Source of the DNA: an uncultured Pelagibacteraceae bacterium
GTDB lineage: Bacteria > Pseudomonadota > Alphaproteobacteria > Pelagibacterales > Pelagibacteraceae
Length of the DNA stretch: 38,362 bases
Direction of reading: 5' to 3'
Assembly: GCA_902606065.1 (NCBI GenBank)
Contig: CACLEX010000005.1
Span: 1 to 38,362, forward strand
Below are positions 17,939 to 27,033 of the stretch, piece by piece (the first letter of the stretch is position 1; every line of letters starts with the position of its first letter). The notes under the pieces are model-generated. The model was not told the DNA's origin and did no database searches. It saw only the letters and a list, made by a program, of their open reading frames with translations. Made by a program: the position numbers and the translations under genes.

Positions 17939-19336
17939 ATGAGTGAAAAAAATAAATTAATTCCTGGATTACCTTCAGGTTTTGAAGATAGATGGAATAA
18001 AACATTAATTCTCAAAAAAAGACTATTAAAAGTCATTGAGAATAATTTTATTAGATATGGTTTCGATCCTTTAGAAACCCCATCATTTGAAATTGCAGAA
18101 AATATAGGATCCTTTCTTGCAGAGGATGATAATAATCCTATGTCTGATGTTTTTTCTTTTAATGATGGTGAAAAGAATATTACTCTTCGATACGATCTCT
18201 CCAGTCCTTTAGCAAGATTTGTTGCTCAAAATAATCAAGAACTTCCATCAATTTATAAAAGATACGCTATTCAAAATGTATTTAGAAATGAAAAGTCAGG
18301 TAATGCACGTTTCAGAGAATTTACTCAAGCTGATTGCGATATTGTAGGCAATGTAAATCCAGCACAAGCAAATGCTGAATTATGTAATCTGGTTGCAAGC
18401 ACTCTAATTGAATGTGGTTTAAAAAAAGATCAATTTACAATTAATGTAAGTAATAGAAAGATTATTCAAGGTTTAATTCAAGATCTGAAAATTCCTGCAA
18501 ATAAAGAGATCAAGGTGATGAGAGCAATTGATAAGTTGGACAAACCAGATTTTGGAATAAAAGGAGTTGAAGATCTACTAAAAAAAGAGAGAAAAGATAA
18601 AAGTGGTGCGATAACTAAAGGAGCTGATCTAAATGATGATCAAGTTTCTAAAATTTTAAACTTTTTAAAAATTAAAGATTTAAAAAAACTCAAACAGGAT
18701 TTTAAAAATCCTATTACCCAAGAAGGGATTAAAGAGCTTGAGGATTTATTTGAGGTGCTAGATTTTGGAAATTATTCTGAGTTAGTCAAAACAAATTTCA
18801 CAATAGTTAGAGGATTGGCGTATTATGATGGCTTTTGTATTGAGACCAATCTAAATTTTAAAACAACAAATAATAAAGGTAAAGAAATTGATATTGGTAG
18901 TGTATGTTCTGGTGGACAATACAATAAGTTAATTTCAAGATTTAAAGGTGTCGATATACCTGGAACAGGTGTCAGTATTGGTGTGGATAGACTTTTGTTT
19001 GCTATGTCTCAAATAAATCAAACCCAATTAGACGATCAAAAACCAGTCATTGTTTGCGTAATGGATGAAAAATATTTAAAAAATTATTACGAAATTTTAG
19101 ATATCTTGAGAAAAAATAATATTAATTCAGAAATTTTTTTAGATAGTAAGAAAAATCTTGGTAAACAATTGACATATGCAAATAAAAGAGGGTGCCCGAT
19201 TGCAGTTATTTGTGGAGAGAATGAATTTAAAGATAGTAAAATTACACTTAAGAACCTCCTAGGTATTAAGGGGGAAGATAATCAAATCACCTTTTCAAAA
19301 GAAAATTTAGTAAATGAAATCAAAAAATTTATCTGA
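17939..19336 (+). CDS. hisS: histidyl-tRNA synthetase
   Basis: Class II aaRS: LRYDLSSPLARFVA, VFRNEKSGNARFREFTQADCDIVG, RGLAYYDGFCIE, SGGQYNKLISRF, GVSIGVDRL. ORF-track start 17891 lies inside tRNA-His; the ATG at 17939 is used here. Confidence 0.95.
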   Translation: MSEKNKLIPGLPSGFEDRWNKTLILKKRLLKVIENNFIRYGFDPLETPSFEIAENIGSFLAEDDNNPMSDVFSFNDGEKNITLRYDLSSPLARFVAQNNQELPSIYKRYAIQNVFRNEKSGNARFREFTQADCDIVGNVNPAQANAELCNLVASTLIECGLKKDQFTINVSNRKIIQGLIQDLKIPANKEIKVMRAIDKLDKPDFGIKGVEDLLKKERKDKSGAITKGADLNDDQVSKILNFLKIKDLKKLKQDFKNPITQEGIKELEDLFEVLDFGNYSELVKTNFTIVRGLAYYDGFCIETNLNFKTTNNKGKEIDIGSVCSGGQYNKLISRFKGVDIPGTGVSIGVDRLLFAMSQINQTQLDDQKPVIVCVMDEKYLKNYYEILDILRKNNINSEIFLDSKKNLGKQLTYANKRGCPIAVICGENEFKDSKITLKNLLGIKGEDNQITFSKENLVNEIKKFI

Positions 19337-20366
19337 CAGCATACTTAAAACTGTTAAATCAAATGGTTTTAAATATATTGAATTACCCTCAGTAATTGAG
19401 GCTAACCATATCGTGCAAAGATCTGGTGAAAGTTTTCGAAAATTTATTTTCTCATTTACTGACCAAGGAGGAAATGAACTATGTTTAAGGCCAGATCTAA
19501 CAATTGTATCTTGTCTAAGATACTTAGAAAATAATCTAAAGGGCAAGGAGAAGATATTTTATAATGGCCAAGCATATCGTAAATCTGAAAACAAAAAGGA
19601 TTCCATTGTAAGAAATCAAGTTGGTTTTGAAATCATAGGGTCACGAAACGAGAAAAATGATGATAAGGAAATAATAAATACATCATTAAAATCTTTAAAA
19701 AATTTTAATTATTCATCAGGCGAGATCACAATTGGGAATGTAGAAATATTCAATCTTCTTATATCTAAATTAGATATCCCTAAACGATGGAAATTAAGAC
19801 TTTCAAGACATTTTTGGAGAGAAGATTATTTTAATGATCTTCTCAAAAGATTAGAGACAAATTCAGATGTTGATCCAACAATAGTTGAAATCGATAAAAA
19901 AAGATATTTTAAAATGTTAAAAGATGATCAATCAACCATTATAGCAAATAGAACAATTAACGAAATTTTAAGCAGATTTGATAAAAAGATTAAAGATCCA
20001 AGGAGACCTAGTAAAGGAAGAAATATTTCAAAAATTATTAAGGAATTTTTGAAAATTAAATGTCCAATTAATAATGCAGCCAAGGTATTAAATAAGTTTT
20101 TCAAGAAATATAAAATTAATTTATTGGTAGATCAGAGATATTTTCCAATCTCAAAAAATAAAATTAATAAATTAAATGTGACTTTTTCAGCTGCTTTTGG
20201 CAGACAGCTTGAATATTACACGGGTATGGTTTTTAAAATAGATATTAAGTCCAAATCAAAAATTATTAATTGTTGCAATGGCGGCCGATATGACAAATTA
20301 ATTTCCGACCTTGGTTCAAAAAAACAAACTCCAGCAGTTGGTGCTGCTTTAAATTTAGTTAATTAA
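19314..20366 (+). CDS. hisZ: ATP phosphoribosyltransferase regulatory subunit (HisS paralogue)
   Basis: LCLRPDLTIVSCLRYL, YRKSENKKDSIVRNQVGFEIIG, RQLEYYTGMVFKI, NGGRYDKLISDLG; followed by short-form hisG. Confidence 0.9.
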   Translation: MKSKNLSDSILKTVKSNGFKYIELPSVIEANHIVQRSGESFRKFIFSFTDQGGNELCLRPDLTIVSCLRYLENNLKGKEKIFYNGQAYRKSENKKDSIVRNQVGFEIIGSRNEKNDDKEIINTSLKSLKNFNYSSGEITIGNVEIFNLLISKLDIPKRWKLRLSRHFWREDYFNDLLKRLETNSDVDPTIVEIDKKRYFKMLKDDQSTIIANRTINEILSRFDKKIKDPRRPSKGRNISKIIKEFLKIKCPINNAAKVLNKFFKKYKINLLVDQRYFPISKNKINKLNVTFSAAFGRQLEYYTGMVFKIDIKSKSKIINCCNGGRYDKLISDLGSKKQTPAVGAALNLVN

Positions 20367-21052
20367 TGGATAATTTAATCAATATAGGTATTCCAAGCAA
20401 AGGTCGACTTAGAGTAGATGTTTTTAAAATCTTTAAGAAAAAAAAATTGAAAATTATATCTGAAAGAGGAGAAAGAGATTTAATTGGATCAATTAAAAAT
20501 AAACCATATTTTAAGATTTTATATCTTCATGCTAGAGAAATTATTGAAAGGTTAGGGGATAGCTCTTTAGATGTTGGTTTTTCTGGTTTTGATTTATTGA
20601 AAGAAAGCGGAGTAAATGTCCAAAATAAAATAAGTGTGGTCAAAAAACTTAGTTTTGGAAGAGCAAATTTAGTAGTAGCAATTCCAGATCCTTGGATTGA
20701 TGTTCAGACTATCGCTGATCTTGAGGAAATTGCTTTTGAATTCAGAGATATTAAGAAAAAAAGAATTAGGGTTGCAACTAAATATCCAAATTTAACACAA
20801 GATTTTTTGTTCTCAAAAGGTGTTACACAATTTAGATTAGTTAAAAGTTTAGGAGCTACCGAGGCCTATCCTTTTACTGGATCTGCTGAATTGATTACTG
20901 ACATTACATCCACAGGTGAGACCTTAAAAGCAAATAATCTACGTATCTTAAAGGATGGTGAAATTTTAAAATCTGAAGCTTGTCTTTTAACTTCAAAAAA
21001 AAATGTAAAGAAAAAGCGATTAAACAATTTAATTAAATTACTTTCCAAGTAA
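20366..21052 (+). CDS. hisG: ATP phosphoribosyltransferase, short form
   Basis: NIGIPSKGRLRVDVF, ATKYPNLTQDFLFSKGV, GATEAYPFTGSAELITDITSTGETLKANNLRIL; 228 aa, next to hisZ. Confidence 0.96.
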   Translation: MDNLINIGIPSKGRLRVDVFKIFKKKKLKIISERGERDLIGSIKNKPYFKILYLHAREIIERLGDSSLDVGFSGFDLLKESGVNVQNKISVVKKLSFGRANLVVAIPDPWIDVQTIADLEEIAFEFRDIKKKRIRVATKYPNLTQDFLFSKGVTQFRLVKSLGATEAYPFTGSAELITDITSTGETLKANNLRILKDGEILKSEACLLTSKKNVKKKRLNNLIKLLSK

Positions 21053-21169
21053 TTTATCTTTAAAGTAAATTAAAATAATTTTTATTATATCTAAATTTCT
21101 AATTATCGCATATAGAGCGATCATCACTCCAATAACAAACAATATTTTTAAAACCAAAAAAAAATCCAT
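21038..21169 (-). CDS. small membrane protein (43 aa), hypothetical
   Basis: MDFFLVLKILFVIGVMIALYAIIRNLDIIKIILIYFKDKLLGK*; convergent 15-nt overlap with the hisG end; below the ORF-track cutoff. Confidence 0.45.
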   Translation of the reverse strand: MDFFLVLKILFVIGVMIALYAIIRNLDIIKIILIYFKDKLLGK

Positions 21170-21268
21170 ATTTATTAATTATTTTTTAAAAATAATAACC
21201 AATCTTAGTATCTCATAGTAATCTAGTAATAAGTTGATTTCCATTAAAACACGTATATCTTTAAAAGT

Positions 21269-22366
21269 ATGGATACGATTCTATTAATAATTCTAGTTAT
21301 ACTACTTGGTGCAACTTTAGGTATTTTATACTTAAATTTAAGGTCAAAACCTAAAGATGAGAATGAGAATAAAGAAGCTGAGGAATTAGCTAATTTAAAT
21401 GCTGAAATAGTGAGGTTAAAAGATAGCCTTAATTCTACAATCAATACATCGCTTAGTTCAATGTCTACTTCATTTAATTCTTTATCAACTGGAGTTACAA
21501 AGGATATGACTGAGGCCTTAACCAAAGTAGATGAGAAGGTTGGTAACTTTAATAAGCAAGTTAAATTATTAAATCAAAGCCAAGAGGGGATTACTAAAAT
21601 TTTAGCAGGGGTCAAAAAGTATGGAACTTTGGCTGAATATTCTTTGGATGCTTTAATCAAAGATTTGTTACCAGCATCTCAATTTGTGACAAATGTCAAA
21701 ATGAAAGAGGACACTAGTGAAAACGTAGAATTTGCAATCAAGCTTCAAGGAGATGTCTTGGTTCCAGTAGATTCTCATTTTCCAGTAGAAAAATTCAAAA
21801 CCATCACTGATGCATATGATGCAGATGATAAAAAAGCAGTTGCAGATGCTAGAACAAAATTAGCAAGTGCATTTAAGGCCAAAGCAAAAAGTGTCATGGA
21901 AAAATACATCGTTCCACCAAAAACAACTGATTTTGCAATAGTGTATGCACCAACTGAAAGTCTTTATAAAGAATTAACTGAATACCAAGATCCAAGCACA
22001 AAAGAATTATTAACCCAAGAATTAATGAAAAAATATAAAATTGTAATTTGCGGCCCTAATACTCTTTCAGCCTATTTACAGTCTTTACACATGGGATTTC
22101 AATCTCTTAAGGTTCAAAAGGGTGCAACAGAGATTTATAATCACTTAAAAACAATCAGCACAAGGTTTGCAAAGCATTTTGACAACGTCATAGTTTTAAG
22201 AAAAAAGCTAGAAGAGGCTATGAATGTAGTTGATAAGTTTGGAACTGATGCAAGATCAATCACTAGAACTTTAGAAAATATTAAAGATCCCGAGCAAGTT
22301 GAAAAAGCTGTACTGACAGAGAACGTTGAAAAATTTGTTGAGAGAAATAAACAGCTTAAAAAATAA
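21269..22366 (+). CDS. rmuC: DNA recombination protein RmuC
   Basis: N-terminal TM, coiled coil, then KYGTLAEYSLDALIKDLLPASQF, VLVPVDSHFPVEKF, VPPKTTDFAIVYAPTESLYKEL, GPNTLSAYLQSLHMGFQSL. Confidence 0.93.
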   Translation: MDTILLIILVILLGATLGILYLNLRSKPKDENENKEAEELANLNAEIVRLKDSLNSTINTSLSSMSTSFNSLSTGVTKDMTEALTKVDEKVGNFNKQVKLLNQSQEGITKILAGVKKYGTLAEYSLDALIKDLLPASQFVTNVKMKEDTSENVEFAIKLQGDVLVPVDSHFPVEKFKTITDAYDADDKKAVADARTKLASAFKAKAKSVMEKYIVPPKTTDFAIVYAPTESLYKELTEYQDPSTKELLTQELMKKYKIVICGPNTLSAYLQSLHMGFQSLKVQKGATEIYNHLKTISTRFAKHFDNVIVLRKKLEEAMNVVDKFGTDARSITRTLENIKDPEQVEKAVLTENVEKFVERNKQLKK

Positions 22367-22403
22367 TTTCTTTTTTCACATATTACCGACTATAAGAAAT
22401 CAA

Positions 22404-23090
22404 ATGCGTTGGAACAAAAAATACAACTATCCATCAAGTTCAAGAGCTACCGAAGATGGAATAAGAAGATATGTTTTAGGAGAAGCAAAATTACCAAGTG
22501 TAACTTCAATACTTGATGCAACAAAGTCAGAGGAAGATAAAGCAGCCTTAGCAAATTGGCGAGAAAGAACTGGCCATAAAGAAGCTGAAGCAATTACAAA
22601 AGCAGCCAGTAGTAGAGGTTCTCAGATGCACAGCTATTTAGAGTCTTTTCTATTAGGAAGAGAAAATTTAAGTTTCTTTGAGGATAATGAACAATATAAA
22701 AAAATGGCAAAAGAAATAATTGATAAAGGTTTAACAAATAGGTTGGAGGAAATATATGGTGTAGAATGTACAATGCATTATCCTGAGAGATATGCAGGTA
22801 CAGCAGATTGCGTTGGTGTTTATGAGGGAAAAGAAACTATTATTGATTTCAAACAATCCAATAAACCAAAAAAGACTGAATATATAGATTCTTGGTTTTT
22901 ACAAACAGCTGCTTATTCATTAGCTCATAATGTCGTTTATAATTCAAATATCAATGCTTGCGTTATTCTTGTTTGCACAGTAGATAATTTGTTTCAAGAG
23001 TTTAAAATTCAAGGACCTGAATTAGTAACTTATCAAAATTTATTTCTTGGAAGACTTAAAAAGTTTAATGAACTCACAAATTTGGAGTAA
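22404..23090 (+). CDS. PD-(D/E)XK exonuclease, MGME1-like
   Basis: LPSVTSIL ... W..R .. AASSRGSQMHSYLE ... YAGTADCVGVYEGKETIIDFKQSNKPKK ... QTAAYSLAHN: matches the MGME1 catalytic block. Start trimmed to the ATG at 22404 (ORF-track 22326 overlaps rmuC). Confidence 0.85.
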   Translation: MRWNKKYNYPSSSRATEDGIRRYVLGEAKLPSVTSILDATKSEEDKAALANWRERTGHKEAEAITKAASSRGSQMHSYLESFLLGRENLSFFEDNEQYKKMAKEIIDKGLTNRLEEIYGVECTMHYPERYAGTADCVGVYEGKETIIDFKQSNKPKKTEYIDSWFLQTAAYSLAHNVVYNSNINACVILVCTVDNLFQEFKIQGPELVTYQNLFLGRLKKFNELTNLE

Positions 23091-23098
23091 TGTAAATA

Positions 23099-24526
23099 AT
23101 GGATAAAATAGTAATTTATGATACCGAGACAACCAATAGCACTATTTGGGGATCAATAATTGAAGTAGGTGCTGTCGTTGTTGATAAAAATCTCAAAGAG
23201 ATTGGAAAATTAAATATCAGAGGCAGAATGCCAGAAGGAGAGGTGCCCAGTGCAAAGGCCTTACTTGTTAATTCAACAAGCATTGATTTACTTACCAAAG
23301 GCAATTATTCACATTACGATTTTTTAGGTGCTGTTGAAAATTTTTTCACAAAGTGTGCTCCAGCAGTATTTATGGGTTGGTCAAATTTAAATTTTGATCG
23401 TAGAATGTTCCACTTTAATTTTTTTAAAGGTAATAGGTATCCTTATGCCACGCACTCATCGCCCAACAGTGAACATGATGGTTTGCATATAGCTAGAGCA
23501 GCCCAAACATTAAACTCAGAGACTCTAAAAACAGAGCTAACCGAAGCAGGTAATCCAAGTCTTGCCTTAGAATCTTTGTCTAGAATGCAAGGTTTTGATA
23601 CCTCAGCAAGTCACACAGCTTACGTTGATGCACAGAATTCACTGAAGGTTTTAAGAATTATAAAAAATAAACATAAAGAAAATTGGGATACGTTTTTAAA
23701 GACATCAACAAAAACTAGCGTTGAAACATTTTTAAAAAATGAGGGTATTTACTCAATATTTGAAAATGTGAAAGGTCGAAATATGATGTATCTAACTGGT
23801 ACGCTACATCCTAATCATTGTTTTCACCCATCTTATGCATCTTGGGGATATGTTTGGGACTTAAGAAGGGATCCAGAACCATTGTTAAACCTACCAGTAA
23901 ATCAATTACGAGACGTATTAAAAAAATATAGCCCTAAGGCTTTAAGAGTTTTAAAAACTAATAAAGCTCCAGTGATTTTAGATAAACAATTTGCTATTAA
24001 ACAAAAACCTTATTCAGAACTAGATTTAGCAACAATTCAAAAAAGGGCTGAACTTGTAAGAGAAAATGAAAATTTTTGTAAAAATATTCAAATCATAAAT
24101 AGAGAAGCTGCAGAGGAAAAGGAACAAACAAAAACCCAAGAAGATTTATTACCGGAGGAAACTCTTTATGAGAAATTTATTCCGAATAAAGATACTGCAT
24201 TATTTAAAACTTGGCATAGCTCATCTTGGGAAGACAAATTGAGATTATTAGATAAGTTCCAAGATAAAAGATGTAGCTGGTTTGGCCAAAAAATTATTTA
24301 TCAAGAAGCACCACAAATTTTACCACCTGATCTTTACAAAAATATCAAGAGTGAAATTGCTAGAAGAATTTTGAGTAAAAATAAGGAAAAGTGGCAAACT
24401 GTTAATATGGCTTATACTGAAATTGACTATTTAAGAGATCAAGCTTCCAATAGAGATGATGAAGAAGAATTAAAAAAGTTAGATGAAATAAACGAATTTA
24501 TAATGTCAATTGAAAAAAAAATATGA
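23099..24526 (+). CDS. sbcB: exonuclease I-like DEDDh 3'-5' exonuclease
   Basis: IVIYDTETTNSTIWGSIIEVGAVVVD (ExoI motif), FMGWSNLNFDRRMF (ExoII), SHTAYVDAQNSLKVL (ExoIII), long C-terminal region like ExoI. Confidence 0.8.
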   Translation: MDKIVIYDTETTNSTIWGSIIEVGAVVVDKNLKEIGKLNIRGRMPEGEVPSAKALLVNSTSIDLLTKGNYSHYDFLGAVENFFTKCAPAVFMGWSNLNFDRRMFHFNFFKGNRYPYATHSSPNSEHDGLHIARAAQTLNSETLKTELTEAGNPSLALESLSRMQGFDTSASHTAYVDAQNSLKVLRIIKNKHKENWDTFLKTSTKTSVETFLKNEGIYSIFENVKGRNMMYLTGTLHPNHCFHPSYASWGYVWDLRRDPEPLLNLPVNQLRDVLKKYSPKALRVLKTNKAPVILDKQFAIKQKPYSELDLATIQKRAELVRENENFCKNIQIINREAAEEKEQTKTQEDLLPEETLYEKFIPNKDTALFKTWHSSSWEDKLRLLDKFQDKRCSWFGQKIIYQEAPQILPPDLYKNIKSEIARRILSKNKEKWQTVNMAYTEIDYLRDQASNRDDEEELKKLDEINEFIMSIEKKI

Positions 24527-24570
24527 AATTGCGTAGTTGACTTTGCACTAGTAAATTATAGAAAGATTGG

Positions 24571-24888
24571 ATGCTAACAGATTTTAAAGACGAAGATTTT
24601 GATAACAAAATTAAAAATGAAGATATTTCTGTAATTCAATTTTCAGCTGCGTGGTGTGGACCATGTAAAGCCTTAAAACCAATTATGGATAAACTCGCTG
24701 TTGAGTATAAAGATAAAGCAGGATTTTATTACGCTGATATTGAAGAAGGTGGAATAAATACTGGAAGTGCCGCTGGAATAAGAGGGGTGCCAACTATAAT
24801 TATTTACAAAAAAGGTGTCGAAGTAGATAGAAAAGTTGGAGGTGTACCCGAAAGTCAGATGAAAGAATTTTTAGAAAAAAATATCTAA
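24571..24888 (+). CDS. trxA: thioredoxin
   Basis: VIQFSAAWCGPCKALKPIMDKLA, GIRGVPTIIIYKKG. Confidence 0.95.
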   Translation: MLTDFKDEDFDNKIKNEDISVIQFSAAWCGPCKALKPIMDKLAVEYKDKAGFYYADIEEGGINTGSAAGIRGVPTIIIYKKGVEVDRKVGGVPESQMKEFLEKNI

Positions 24889-26150
24889 TTTAAATTCAAA
24901 ACTTCAGAACAAAGATAAAAAGATCCAGTTATCAGCAGTAGATCTCCTTGATTTAGATTTATGCTTTTAATCGCATCTTCAATACTTTCTTTATAACTTA
25001 CATTTGGCATATTTTTAAATTTTTCTCTTAATTTAAGTCCACTAATTGCATTCGGCTGGTTTTTAATATCTACTGTTGTTATTGAGGTGATATCTCTAAA
25101 GTGGTTAATGTATTTTTCGTGTTCTTTATTATCCATCATACCAATAATGATGTGTTTTCTACAATTTAGGCTTTTTAAATATTCATTTAATACTCTTGCT
25201 CCATCTTCATTATGATCTCCAGATATCAAAAAAAGGTTGTCTTTAACTAAATCTTTTAATTTACCTGACTCAATTTTTTGAAGTCTCGCAATATTATCGA
25301 TTTTTTGAATACCTTTTTTAATATGATGATCTTCAATGCCCAGATCTAAAATTCGTAAGGTTGCAATAGCTGTTGAAATATTTTCCTGTTGAAATTGACC
25401 TAATAGATTTGGTTTTGGTAGTTTTAATCCACCAAATTTATCTTCATAATAAAAGAATCCATTTTCTCCATTTGAGAATGAAAAATCATCATTAAAAAAA
25501 TACTTATTAGATTGATTTTGATTAATAGTTTTTTTAATCTTTTCTAATGTTGAAACAGGGTATTGTTTTGCAACAATAATATTTGAATTTAAAAGGTTTG
25601 AAGTTTTTTCAAAAATAATCTTATCGATTGTTCTCTCATTTTTTGGAAGCCAGTCTAAATGGTCCTTCGATATAGAAGTTACAATACTTGCAAGATTATT
25701 TTTTAAGATATTTGTTGCATCAAACCTATGAAATAAACCTGCTTCAATAAGATTAAGATTATCAGGACATTGAGCTGCTTTATAAAAATAACATGCAGTC
25801 AAAATTTCAAAGAATGTTATTGGATTATTCGCATTTACTCTCTCAACTTCCTCAAATAAAGAGGCTAGTTCATCATCTCCAAGTTGTTGGTTGTTAAAGA
25901 CAAATCTTTCATTTATTTTTTGAATATGAGGACTGGTATAAACATTACACTTAATTCCAGCCTCCTTTAAAATTGAATAACAAGCTTGAATTGTAGAGTT
26001 TTTACCATTTGTCCCGACAATACTGATGGCTTTGATTTTATCCTGAGGATTACCAAGTTTTTCGCAAAGGTTAATAATTCGATCTAAGCTTAGATCAATT
26101 TCTTTTTTATGCAATTTTAGAAAGCGACTGAGTATTTTTTGTAGTTTCAT
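24885..26150 (-). CDS. folC: folylpolyglutamate synthase / dihydrofolate synthase
   Basis: AISIVGTNGKNSTIQACYSILKEAGIKCNVYTSPHIQKINERF, DATNILKNNLASIVTSISKDHLDWL; downstream of accD. Confidence 0.95.
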   Translation of the reverse strand: MKLQKILSRFLKLHKKEIDLSLDRIINLCEKLGNPQDKIKAISIVGTNGKNSTIQACYSILKEAGIKCNVYTSPHIQKINERFVFNNQQLGDDELASLFEEVERVNANNPITFFEILTACYFYKAAQCPDNLNLIEAGLFHRFDATNILKNNLASIVTSISKDHLDWLPKNERTIDKIIFEKTSNLLNSNIIVAKQYPVSTLEKIKKTINQNQSNKYFFNDDFSFSNGENGFFYYEDKFGGLKLPKPNLLGQFQQENISTAIATLRILDLGIEDHHIKKGIQKIDNIARLQKIESGKLKDLVKDNLFLISGDHNEDGARVLNEYLKSLNCRKHIIIGMMDNKEHEKYINHFRDITSITTVDIKNQPNAISGLKLREKFKNMPNVSYKESIEDAIKSINLNQGDLLLITGSFYLCSEVLNLN

Positions 26151-27033
26151 CTTGTTCAGTGCTTATAACAGAATTTTTCTTTAACAATATTGACAATAAA
26201 GTTCCAATTTTTTCGGCTAGATCCTTTCTTTCAACAATTAAATCAATAAAGCCTGTCTTTTCAACATATTCACTTTTTTGAAAACCTTCTGGTAATTCTT
26301 CTTTAACAGTTCCTTGAATTACTCTTGCTCCAGCAAAAGCGATTAGTGCTCCAGGCTCAGCTATATGAATATCACCTAACATTGCATAGGAAGCTGTGAT
26401 CCCACCAGCAGTTGGATCTGTTATACATACTAGATACGGAAGATTATTATTTTTTAATTCATTTATTGCTAATGTGGTCCTTGTCATTTGAGATAAAGAA
26501 ATCAGACTTTCCATCATTCTCATTCCTCCTCCTGCGCTTACACATAAAAAAGGAGTTTTATTTTCAATTGCATGCTGGATACCGTATAAGAAAGCCTCTC
26601 CTTCTGCAGCTGCCATTGATGCACCTAAAAAGTCAAAATCAGATGCAACCGCGGTAATTTTAACGTCATTGATTACACCACTTACGACCATCATCCCACA
26701 ATCCATACCTGTTTTTTTTCTGGCAGATTTTAATCTATCCTTATAGGATTTTGAGTCTGTCCAGTTTAAAGGATCATCTTTTGGGATGGGTGTTTGAAAT
26801 ATTTCGTAATTATCTTTTCCAAATAAAATGTCAAATCTTTGTTTAGGTTTAATTCTGTGGTGTTTATTACAATCAGGGCAAACCCATAGATTTTCTTCTA
26901 AATCTTTTTTTAATATTGGACCTTTGCAACAAGATGTCCAATCACTATTAGCAATGTCTTCTTTGGAAGCTCTTTTATGAATGGCTGATTTGATTTTTTC
27001 ACCTGCTTTAATTATTTTAGTAATCCAATTCAT
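26107..27033 (-). CDS. accD: acetyl-CoA carboxylase carboxyltransferase subunit beta
   Basis: Zinc finger CCKGPILKKDLEENLWVCPDC, ASDFDFLGASMAAAEGEAF, SAGGGMRMMESLISLSQMTRT, TDPTAGGITASYAMLGDIHIAEPGALIAFAG. Confidence 0.98.
   Translation of the reverse strand: MNWITKIIKAGEKIKSAIHKRASKEDIANSDWTSCCKGPILKKDLEENLWVCPDCNKHHRIKPKQRFDILFGKDNYEIFQTPIPKDDPLNWTDSKSYKDRLKSARKKTGMDCGMMVVSGVINDVKITAVASDFDFLGASMAAAEGEAFLYGIQHAIENKTPFLCVSAGGGMRMMESLISLSQMTRTTLAINELKNNNLPYLVCITDPTAGGITASYAMLGDIHIAEPGALIAFAGARVIQGTVKEELPEGFQKSEYVEKTGFIDLIVERKDLAEKIGTLLSILLKKNSVISTEQDETTKNTQSLSKIA

Noticed and set aside
22326-22403. Extended N-terminus of the MGME1-like ORF
   Set aside because: Overlaps the rmuC C-terminus; the ATG at 22404 gives the better family-like start.
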